Made by a program: the position numbers and the translations under genes. From assembly GCA_934045905.1 (NCBI GenBank), contig OW203762.1:47579411-47643410 (forward strand): a DNA stretch of 64,000 nucleotides, written 5' to 3'. The notes under the pieces were generated by a model, which was not told the origin of the DNA, did not search any database, and saw only the letters and a program-made list of their open reading frames with translations. Positions within the stretch are counted from its first letter, which is position 1; each line of letters opens with the position of its first letter. Positions 23,112 through 33,001 of this stretch are shown piece by piece. The stretch is from Leuctra nigra (Eukaryota > Arthropoda > Insecta > Plecoptera > Leuctridae).

Positions 23112-24036
23112 AAGTCAACTCTTACTATAATTACTGAACCTCCTTCATTGTTTCCTATTCCTTCACTCGCTTTGACAGAGCCAGAGTAATCTGCTAGTGC
23201 TATATACTAGAAGACAGCTACCCTGATCATGGTTTATCGAGATGTATAGTCATACCTAAGTCTACTACACGACGAGGTCGTCTAGACTCAAGTTGTCAGA
23301 AATCCCTGCCCAAAGCTGCAGAAGGATCTGTAAGACGTCGATTTGTTGGATTCATTTTAAATTTATGAAGGCATACAAATGAAGTTATGCAATCGTTTTT
23401 GGTTGAAAAACGAACATAAGAAACATTCGCTACATTTTTGAAACGATCGTCTAGAGATTTGTCCATGGTTATTCTGAGTGGTTAGCAGGAATTCACATTT
23501 TCTAAAAATTGAGATAGCAGTGTCATTAAATACGCGGTAGGCGGTCCTCAAATTTGGCAAAAACACTAATTCCTCCAGTATTAAAAAAACAATGTTCAAC
23601 CACAAAGAAACAACTTGTGCAGTAAGTCCGCGATATGTTCGGACTTCATAATCAAGAGGGATATTTGATGAACGGCAGTGGCGTTGCTGTGGGTAGAGGA
23701 GAGGACTGAGAGATTATGGTGGGGGTGCCAGTGCCTCTCATGGTCTCCGAGACGTGGGTGGATGACCAGACGGTAGACCCTGTGATTATGCACTATCAAC
23801 TGTCACTATCACGATACATGGCTCGCAAACACTGCCGAATTCGGCCACACCCTGTACAACTCGCAGAACTAGCCAGTGGCAAGTTCACGCATGGTTCACG
23901 GCTGCAAAACAAACCTTGAAACTTGAATCAGGAGGCAAATATGTTCAGAAGAACATTGATCGGGATCATAAATATATCAAATAATAATATCCGTTGTAGG
24001 TTTGAGTAATAATTTAATAGTTTTTAAAATCACAAA

Positions 24037-27019
24037 TTAGTTGTAAAGTTGCGTTCGACTAACAATAACCAATTTATTTTTCTGCCTCAGTTTTGGATCT
24101 TGTTGAATATTGTCAAACCATCTTGTAACGTGTATGTACTTTTCTTTGTCCTGGAATGTCATATTGATCTGTAATGGAAAACATATTCCTGGTAAGCACT
24201 AAGTCTGCTAATATGTAGGTCAGTGTAGAATGCAGAATAAAGCTAAGCAGTGGGATTAGAAAGCACATGAAACTATTGGCCAGCTATACCCGACTTAACA
24301 TCAACTAGGGTGAAACTTGGATCAGCTAGGTAATAAGCCATCGCTGCAGGCAATGTTAATCAGTAGAGACAAGACTTGTGCTTGCAGGATTCATAATCTC
24401 GTCTCTTTGATGCAGTGAGAGTAGAGAGGAACCATGAAAAATGATTTGAAAGTGATCAGGGGGTTTTATGGATGTCTTTTTTCGGTCTTTTTCTGTATTT
24501 TTTCAAAATAACTGTTTTTGAGTGTAGGGTTTTGAATAGCTACAATTAGAAGTCGTTTTCACATAAATAATGATCAACATTAGATCTATAAGTTTACAAA
24601 ACTAAATTGCGACAGAAAATTGTAAGATTTTTTGGCGGTACACCCGAAAATACCTCCCAGATATTTTTTGGGCTGGGGAAAATCATGCCAACCCTGAGAG
24701 GAACAAATTTTACACTCTGTAGTTCAAAGAAATCAAATCGCAAATTTTACAAAGTTGCTCATTATTGCTGCAATGTTTCTTTTTATGAATTGTCGAGTGT
24801 ACATAGAAAGTAATTACCTACTACATGGTTTATAACATTTAAATATTTTTTTCTTCTGAAAACCGAATAAAACAATACAATACAATTTTAGACATTTTCC
24901 AAAGGGGGCAAAATGGTTTCTAATTATTTTCGAAATACTTCAGTAGACCTAACTCCTAAATTAAAAAAGCAGCTCAAAATACTGCTTTAATCTGTAATTT
25001 TCGTCAAATTTCAAAGAAAATATGCCATTAGGTCATAAAAAGCAGTTCACAATAATATCATTGTAGTTTCGAACTGCTATACGATTTTGGAGGAGAGAGT
25101 TTTGAAAAGTTGTGACAGGAGCACAGACCTAGTGAAAAACTTAAGTATCCATCTAATTTATTTACACAATTCCACAATTCCAAGTGAGTGTATTGCTGGG
25201 TTGGGTATTGGGGGGGGGGGGGGGTAGCCCTGTCCAAGATATGCCTGAAATGATCACGATCCACTATAGATCTGATAACGGCATTACACTTGGCTTCCTA
25301 GTTCAGTGATGTATGAGTAGCAAGCATAGGAGAGCATTGACAGCAATGAACTTACGACAACACTGTATAAGAGTGTATACAGTACAACATCAGCCAGCGT
25401 TTGCGTGTAGCCCACAAAGAAAGTCCGAGATGAAAGCACAGCATTCAATTCCTGTAAATTATTGACAGCAATGAATCAGCAGTCAACTAGACAATGGCTA
25501 AGTGTTGTAGGTATCTGACATTTTGATACCATGATAGTTGTAAGCGCATTGTTTTCTCCATTTTACAGTCAGCACCTTGTATCTGCTAAATATTGAAAAG
25601 CAAATTATTGAGTTGATTGAGGAATCTGGTCTTACCTTCAGCACTAGTCGAGCTGTCGACGAGGACTCCATGAAGTTGGCATAACAGACTGCATATTCAA
25701 TCCACTGTCGCACCTCCGCTTCTTCTTCCAAACCAGTGCCAAGCAGAGACCCATCACAACATTTTCCAAGCGCTGTTACTATAGTTCCAAAACCAGTCAC
25801 TTTGTCAACCTGTGGCACACCTTTCGCTATCAACAGCTGTAATCAAACATACAAATAAAATATTTCAGGTAGGTAGGTAAATGGGTGGTTGTGTCCGATA
25901 TTCTGTGAGCTCTGGAGCCAAGTTCATGAAAGCAGAGTAGGTACCTACTACCTCTAGGTACCTAATTAAAAAACTTCCTAAAATAAACTTGAATAATATT
26001 TCAGGAAAAGGGGAAGAAACTGCAATGGTAAACTATATGGTCGGTGACAGGCAAAGATGAACCCAGTTTAACATGGCCAGGCATAGGCTGGCCCATGCTG
26101 GAGCGGGTTCATCTTTGCCTATTACCGACCGTAGAGCAGAAGGGTAGGTACTACCTCAAAAACGTTCCATTTATGGAGGTAGGTAACACAAGTTGGCAAC
26201 CATTTTGGAAAATGTGCACTAATTTGGAAAACAAAGATTATTTCTGGGAATAATACTAGGAATAATAATGATGTCCAGAGATCACTATTCACCACCTGAA
26301 GGACATATTTTCCGAAACGTCGCGAGAAATTCCATGTTGTAATTAATAACTTTGACCTAGGTACCTACTCATAATAGGAGGTATATCTAGGAAAACAGAG
26401 CATTAGGTAGGTACCTGTACTACTATCTCCGAGTGTCAACCAAATATTTACAAGTTACCGACCTAGCCTACAGTTTTCTTCCATGTCGGTACCTGGCTAT
26501 GTTAGCAAAGCTCAAAAGCAGGTAACTAACCTACAGTTTTCTTCCATGTAGGTAGGTACCTGGCTATGTTAGCAAAGAACAAACGCAGGTAAAAATGCAC
26601 AGAAACCAAATAAAAAAGCTCATAAAATGTTTAGAAAGGGCCCGTTAATGGTCTGTAAACCAAAACACCCGCGATTCCACAGTGCCTCCCAACCTCCCTC
26701 CACCAGGCTTCGTTTCGATCAGGGAATTGTGACTCGGGGTGACAATCATATTATCACATAATTATTTATAAGCTTTTTTACTTGTTTTCTGAGTCTTTTT
26801 ACTTAGGTACTCCATGATATACGGGCCTTTTCACAGTCCCGTCTGCCTTTTCGTAAGAAATACAGTACCCCCCACACCCTCCCACACTCTAAGGGTGTGT
26901 AAGGGTCCCACACCCTTCGATTTTGGTCTCAATTGGTCGCGACCAAGCTGGTCTATAATTAGCATCGCCTAGTCAGGGCCGGTTTTAGGCAGTTTGGTGC
27001 CCTGTGCCAAGGTAAAAAT

Positions 27020-27053
<34 letters not shown>

Positions 27054-28052
27054 AACAAACTTCAGACGAAATTTGTCAAAATTACAATGGGGGGGCCTTC
27101 CAGCACAATGATGGTCCGGGGCGCATAGCCCCGGAAAAATTTTGGGCTTCTAGATCGCATTTGACACCTTTTTAGCATTAATTATACTGATTGGATTATA
27201 ATAGGCAATAATATAATTTATACATTTCAATGCAGGATTATAAAACTTTTGATTACTATTTGACGAATTCAACATTGTAAGCTGTTGTTGCCTGTGCAGG
27301 GGCACAGGTCGCACACCCCTGAAACCTGCCCTGGCTTCGGTCGTCAGAGATCCTAGCGTCCCGTTATTCTGGTTAGAGCGACCGGCCACCGCCCGGTCGC
27401 GAGCTCAAGCCGACCGACCTTTTTCTTTGGTCTCGGCGGGCATAGATGACCGGTTGGCTCTGACCGGAAAACTGTTGGTAATTTTTCGATTCGAAGTTAC
27501 TTCAATCCAGCATTGCTCCTTCATCCCACCATGACGAAGGCTAGAGTGCAGTCGCTTATCGAGAAGTTACCAAACTGTTCCATTATTATGGAGACTTTAT
27601 ACCGGTCGGCCAATCTGAGAAAAAGGGAACACACCCTCCGCCCCCTGCTGTCCCCTACGTGGACAACGCACGGTGCACTAAAAGACTGGAACAGTCTTTT
27701 AGTGCAGACAGCGAAGTGAGACAGCGAAAAGAGCTGAAGAACTTTTGGAATATAAAAGGATGATAGTGAAAAAGTGAAGAAAGAAGTAGAAGAAAGAAAA
27801 GACTGCCACCGTGCCAAAGCACATTTGCAGGATATATTACAATACAAATATACAAGGGCCCCTGATGTTCCCATGAAAGAACATAACCTTAAAATTAATC
27901 TTCCTAAAACGCCGGATAGACGCAGATCATAGATACATTTTGTAATTTAATTATCAACTTACGTTTCCGCCAGAATCAGAAGAAAATTTAGTTTTCGACA
28001 GTTGCAAATAAGAAGCTATTTGCCGAAGAATTTCTATATTACAGTAAACCAT
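24037..28052 (-). CDS. AIMP3: AIMP3 / eukaryotic elongation factor 1 epsilon-1, four exons
   Basis: This is a small scaffold protein of the multi-aminoacyl-tRNA-synthetase complex with a GST-C-like fold; in mammals it anchors methionyl-tRNA synthetase and has nuclear roles in DNA-damage signalling. Exons, 5' to 3': 27963-28052 (30 codons from ATG), 25636-25836 (67), 25356-25451 (32) and 24037-24168 (44 including TAA); all junctions are phase 0 with GT-AG borders. The product is 172 residues, close to the 174 of human EEF1E1. Recognisable blocks: LLGTGLEEEAEVRQWIEY (human LLGSTAEEKAIVQQWLEY), FFVGYTQTLADVVLY, and EKYIHVTRWFDNIQ near the end. The ATG is preceded by AATATTAC-type sequence only and is chosen because it opens the frame. 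A candidate ATTAAA lies at 24013-24018. Confidence 0.93.
26039..26130. repeat. 92-bp hairpin, 27-bp arms
   Basis: GGTCGGTGACAGGCAAAGAT followed by GAACCC at the left is mirrored by GGGTTC and ATCTTTGCCTATTACCGACC at the right (two mismatches). The centre carries a smaller CCAGGCATAGGCTGG palindrome. It lies in AIMP3 intron 1. Confidence 0.75.
26467..26590. repeat. Two-copy tandem duplication, about 63 bp
   Basis: CCTACAGTTTTCTTCCATGT starts both copies (26467 and 26530); the second has a 4-base GGTA addition. The surrounding 25.8-26.6 kb is rich in GGTAGGTACCTA strings. Confidence 0.8.
27022..27050 (+). repeat. 29-base C run
   Basis: It lies in a decayed element beginning near AGGGCCGGTTTTAGGCAGTT (about 26,977). 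Other G/C runs of 11 or more: 7995-8009, 13077-13087, 17749-17763, 25210-25224, 29531-29551 and 37433-37460. Confidence 0.9.
27531..27932 (+). pseudogene. Frameshifted coding remnant inside AIMP3 intron 1
   Basis: A Kozak-like CACCATGA starts a frame, MTKARVQSLIEKLPNCSII..., that appears to continue in the other two frames after one-base slips near AAAAAGGG (about 27,620) and ATAAAAGG (about 27,756). The later parts read GTHPPPAVPYVDNARCTKRL, then DSEKVKKEVEERKDCHRAKA, and end LPKTPDRRRS-TAG. The three pieces together make about 130 residues with a charged, coiled-coil-like second half. I do not recognise the family. It could be a decayed or retrocopied gene, or a real gene with two sequencing indels in A-runs. 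It lies on the strand opposite AIMP3 and ends about 30 bases from that gene's first splice donor. Confidence 0.4.
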
Positions 28053-28783
28053 GTTTATCAAATTTAGAGGACAAATATACAGAGCCTTCTCTACACTGAC
28101 ACTTGCTGACACTGACATTTTACTCCTTTATCCAGAAGGCAGTATTCTCGTGGCGCGAAATATTTCAAATCAGCGAATCCTGGTAACAACTTGGACACCA
28201 GTAACTTGCGGCGCCAGAAAATTCAATGAAAGAGAAACGTTTGTGCATTATCTAGTATTTATCTCGATCTATACTCAATAAAGAAATGTTTTTACTTATT
28301 TTTACAGAGGAGCGGCAACGTAAAAAAGTGTTTTGTCGGGTGGGAATGAGGAGGGCGGGGGGGGAGGCGATAGAACTAAAACGCCCTCCTCTCCTCTCCC
28401 TCAACAGTCAACATCAACAGAAAAGTAGATATGCGTAGTAATCCTAGGTAGATATGATGCTGTTGAACATTTACAATGGAGATATAAAATACAATGTTCG
28501 TGGCAGTCTTTCGGGCCTTCTTCCATCTTACTTTTTATTGCTGCACCTTTTATTCTACCATATTCTACCTACTTGCTATGTTTGTAGGTCCATAAAAATA
28601 CACAAATCAACAGTGCACTTGGTGTAATGGTGTAACAAACTATTTTTATGTTACAACCTAATATTCAATTTATTAAATATTATTGGAATATTGAAATAAT
28701 TTCCATGGTAATAATTAGATATCTTCAAAAGCTTTATTGCCTGTATAGTTCTTGCAAATATAAAGTATTTACCACCGTTTGCA
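28053..28783. promoter_or_regulatory. Shared divergent promoter region, AIMP3 and tail-anchored gene
   Basis: These 731 bases separate the two start codons. I see no TATA box in a useful position for either gene. A G-rich patch (about 28,340-28,372) is the most striking element. Divergent housekeeping-type promoters are common for genes such as AIMP3; the actual start sites are not visible. Confidence 0.4.
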
Positions 28784-31700
28784 ATGAGTGAGAAGTTGCA
28801 CAGAGTTAATATTCAAGGTAAGACTTTTGGAGTTTAGAATCAAAACGCAACTACAATATACTTTTGTACCTATATTTCGAGATAATCGCCAAAACCCGGT
28901 TCTGTTTATTAGCAGTCCTTATGGAAGTAGCAAAGATTTCACATACTACGATTTTTATACCCACGGATTGTTTTTGTTCCAACGACAATTTTTTGAACGA
29001 TTAAGATCAATTTGATGCATTCAGTTCCATCTTTATCTCAAAATTTGATTTTTTGCAATAGTTGCATTTTGATCCTTTTCCTAAGCTCCTCGTTTAGTTA
29101 AAGGCACACACGGAATTGAATTAGTTCACACTGTAGTTGTTGACACTGTTGCATTGACTGGGTGCTACTCAGTGACCGCATGTTTTCTAAGTATTTTAGT
29201 CCCTAATAGTTCGGTTGCTTTCAGTGTCAAGTAGAAAGCAGCCTTTGGCAGATGGGGCAAACCTGGCCAGGGAGCCAACGACCGGAATATTTCAACATAT
29301 TGTAACCAACCCTGTCCGTAATGCTTCGGCACTTCTCTTTCAAAAGTAAGTATAATTAAACTAAATATACATGGAACGTACTTTAGAATTTTTTATTATT
29401 ATATTTTCTTGCAAAACATTCATGTAGATTAGGTTAAATTTAACAAAACAGAAAATTCAATCCCAATTCTCCAAAACACACTATATTTGTCATATAAATG
29501 TGTTTCGGTCGCCTGATTAATTGCTCTGAACCCCCCCCCCCCCCCCCCCCCTTCAGTTCACCGCATGTTCCGAACAAAACGCCACTGTTACCGAGTGAGA
29601 AGGCAACTGCACAGACCAGCGGTAGGTCGAGGCTCAGGAGGGGAAACGAAGTACCATTTCCTGGAAAGTCAACCTGGATCAAAAGGTAAAGCTTAACAGA
29701 CACTTGACAAATGACCGATTTGTTCTGTTGACTTCTATCAATAAGTTTGAGACTCAGATGCTCATGCTATATTTAATAAATATAAAAAACCCAAGTTGAA
29801 TTATGCTGATCATCTTATTTCTGGCCAATACACAGGTCTGATAGTCAAGACGTATCCACGCAGTCATCTCCAAGCAACAACCATAGAGGATCGCAGTGCG
29901 ATAATTTGCACCTCCATCGGATGAGGTACAAGATTTCATGAATCTACATGATTTAACTCATATTCTTATCACATCCAGTAAAATCAAAGAGAAGGAATGC
30001 AGATTTACAAAAAAAGTACTTAAAGCATGTACGATAATTAAAAACAATATCACTCAGTTCCACTGACTAATATCCGGCCATGATTACGCAGGTCCGCTAG
30101 TCAAGATGCTTCCACTCAGACTTCTCCAAGCAACGACTTTAGAGTATCGAAGTGTGATTTTATGCGCCTGCATCAGATGAGGTAGGTAGACAATTATTTC
30201 ATGTGAAGCAAAGTCTCAATATTAATCAGAATATTTTACACCATTTTCTCTTATGTTCCAGTAAAATCAAAGACAAAGAACACAGAATTTGCAAGAAAAA
30301 TAATATTTTGAGTGTGAATGAGGCGCAAATTGTTCCAGAAGTCAAAGCACAGAAGTAGGTACCTAATTTATTTCTCCTTTATTTCTCCTTAATATCTACC
30401 TAAGTGTAAATATTAAACAAAGGTTTTTAAATATTTGTATTATTTGTAGCTTGCATCCAGAGAGTCGAAAAGCGACGGTCACCGGTCCCAAGGTGAATGT
30501 GAAGTTGCAGCAACGAAGACTAAAACTAAAGCAACGCGATGATTTGTACAAAAACAAGAGGGTACCTCAGACATGTTCCTGTAACCCTACTATGCAGAAT
30601 GCCCAACTATGCACAAGGCAATTGCCAAAGGAAAATTACCTTCTTACTCAGACAGCCCAAAGACACAAACTGCCACTGGTAGGAGATTGCTCTCCTCAGG
30701 AGACGGCACAACTGCCACATGTAGACGACCCTCCTACGCAGACAACTCAACCACACACTTTGTCACGACAACAGAAAGATGACCCTCCTACACAAACGGA
30801 ACATTTATGCACAATGCCATTGCCACAGGGGTTTGCCGCTCAGAAAAGTCTGAGTAAGTATTGAACTGTATTCTACTTATTGGTCTGATTGCAAGCAGAA
30901 GGAACTAATCCTTGATTCATTTGATTGAAAATACTTGGCCAGGGTGATACAGTTCTCATTTAGAGAACTGAAGATACGAGTAACCTAAACATGACTGTGT
31001 GACATTGAGATACATAATTGAGCGAGCGTATGACTCTTATGGCACTTCCTGTTTTTTTGTTGCCTGCAAATCAAACTGCACAACCAATCGATCTGAAATT
31101 TTGCACACATACTAATGTAATCTATGCGGTCTCTGGAATCGTTTTTGAACGGGAACCTGTGATTGATTCAAATTTAAAAAAAAAATATCTTTCGATTGCT
31201 TGGTCCGATCAATTTGAAATTTTGCAAATTTCAAAATATAATATATCTTACAATATTACAAAGCTTCAGCCAAATCCTCACATTGGTTAAAATTTAAAAC
31301 CCTCTGTCCTGTGATGTTTGAAATTTAAACTAGAACCGATTGACCGATCAACTTAAAACTTCGCATGGTCATTGGGACCAACATTTTAGGAATTTTTGCC
31401 AATTTTCAGACTAATCTGTCGTTATCTTCAAAGGTTATTGTAATTTTAATGACATTTTATTCTATAATTTTGAAATATTTCAAAAATGGATACTAAATTT
31501 TCATTGCTGCCTTCTTGATGCTTCAGTTCCAAGGCATATAGAGCAGCTGATACTTGCAAAATCAAATCGGATGCAGTACGATGGCTTGCTCATCAATGCG
31601 TTACACCGAGCGTTTCCAGTCTAATATGATCTAATAGCCTTTGCAAATACCTAGATGACTCTCAGATGATCTCTCAACAATAAGTACATTTGTAGGTAGT

Positions 31701-31918
31701 AATATGCCAACATCTGCAGACTATGAACATTTTAAAAGTTTAATTCTTTTTCAGAAGTGTTTGTGACCTTGCTCATACTGGTTTGGATCATCTATGCTAG
31801 CATGAACCTGATGGAACCAGTATATCGGGTGCTGATGAATTGGATGAATCCACCTCAACAGTCACTCGTTAACAAAATTTGTAACTGGCTATTGCACAGT
31901 TTCCAATACTTTAACTAA
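28784..31918 (+). CDS. Unrecognised 374-residue predicted tail-anchored membrane protein, eight exons
   Basis: Exons: 28784-28817, 29225-29345, 29557-29685, 29836-29925, 30092-30181, 30262-30354, 30450-30853 and 31755-31918; all borders are GT-AG and all phases fit, giving 374 residues ending in TAA. There is no signal peptide. The body is basic, Ser/Thr/Gln-rich and probably disordered. Residues about 186-320 hold a degenerate repeat built on DDPPTQT and LPxxxxLLTQT. One hydrophobic segment, about 322-341 (VFVTLLILVWIIYASMNLM), lies 33 residues from the C-terminus, so a tail-anchored or KASH-like topology is possible; the end is not PPPx, so KASH is not shown. Exons 4 and 5 are tandem duplicates. 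The gene is divergent from AIMP3 (ATG to ATG 730 bp). I do not know a homologue. Confidence 0.8.
29531..29551 (+). repeat. 21-base C run abutting a splice acceptor
   Basis: C21 is followed directly by TTCAG and exon 3 of the tail-anchored gene at 29557, so the mononucleotide tract occupies the polypyrimidine position. Confidence 0.85.
31055..31617. repeat. Dispersed repeat family A, copy 2
   Basis: Collinear with 10482-11062 from GTTGCCTGCA through CATCAATGCGTTACACCGAG. It sits in the last intron of the tail-anchored protein gene. Confidence 0.7.
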
Positions 31919-31957
31919 ACTGTGTCTTCCTTGTACATGTACTTTTAGTCAAACCAT

Positions 31958-31963
31958 AATAAA
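31958..31963 (+). terminator. Poly(A) signal of the tail-anchored protein gene
   Basis: AATAAA lies 40 bases after the TAA stop, a normal distance for a short 3' UTR. Confidence 0.6.
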
Positions 31964-32189
31964 ATAATGATAATGATACTTTTAACTACTTAACCTACCT
32001 ATTATAAAATTATCAAGTAGGTAGGTAAAAATAATTACTTATAATGATATTGATACCTAATGTTAATGTTAAAATTGATAATCTATTCTAAAATTAACAA
32101 GTAATAATAATTAATTAATTACTTACTAAACTGATATTGATAATGATAATGTTAAAATTACTTATATGTTAATGCTAAAATTACTATTT

Positions 32190-32317
32190 CAGCAGGCAGG
32201 GTGGAAGAACGCAAATCCTTGCGAACCTCGCCTTTTTCTGTGTATTAAATCTTATGCCTGTACAGTGTATCTGATATAATGCAAAAATAAAGAAAATTCT
32301 ATTCTATTCTATTCTAT
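32190..32317 (+). mobile_element. Probable retroposon 3' end with (TTCTA)n tail
   Basis: A short segment ends in AAAATAAAGAAAATTCTATT and then about four TTCTA units, as seen at the 3' ends of several insect non-LTR elements. No coding part remains. It lies between the convergent 3' ends of the tail-anchored and apolipoprotein genes. Confidence 0.45.
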
Positions 32318-32593
32318 ACTCGATTTTGTAAAACGTTTTCAATATCCACATTAAATAAACTAATTATGTTGCTGGGAATTATTTTCTTTATAACCAGGAT
32401 TTCTCTGCACATGGCCTAGAAAGTAATGCTCAAGAATCTCACAACTCCAGAAAATAAATAAATGTAACTTTTTATTGCGTTAATTACATAAAGATTCATT
32501 CTGACATTTTCATTTATATTACATTTACTTGTTGGCACTAACTTAATTTAGATGGCCAATTAGTAGTTTCTGTCAAAATCTATATATCTACCA

Positions 32594-32599
32594 TTTATT
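32594..32599 (-). terminator. Candidate poly(A) signal of the giant apolipoprotein gene
   Basis: AATAAA on the minus strand (TTTATT on plus) lies about 400 bases after the stop codon. A second copy at 32471-32476 is an alternative. Either would leave a gap of a few hundred bases to the convergent plus-strand gene that ends near 31,963. Confidence 0.5.
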
Positions 32600-33001
32600 T
32601 AGAAGACAATGGTACCTATGTAGCATGTAATGTAATATTTTATAAGTAGGCTATGTACAAACAATTTAATAAAAAAGTAAAGTATTTGGAATTGTAGGAA
32701 TAAATTAACGACTAATTAAACAATTGAACATGAATGCATTCTAAACGCTGGTTAATTGTAATTATATCTTGAAGAATGCACCAGCATACTATTCTTCAAC
32801 AGACTTCCAAATCTTTGGTCCTCAAAGGTCATTGACCTAGAGCAAACTCCACAAGAAACATCGAGATCTTTGCCATCAAACAATGTTAATGAGTGAGTAT
32901 TATTATATAACTGTGGGACAACTTCACTAGAGAACTGTTGAATCTTCAAGTGGGAGTTGACTATTTACCTACTTGACAGAGCTGTTTAGTGTTGTTAGGT
33001 C

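Noticed and set aside
28051..28281. 76-codon plus-strand frame starting at the AIMP3 ATG
   Set aside because: It overlaps the AIMP3 first exon and promoter and has no recognisable feature.
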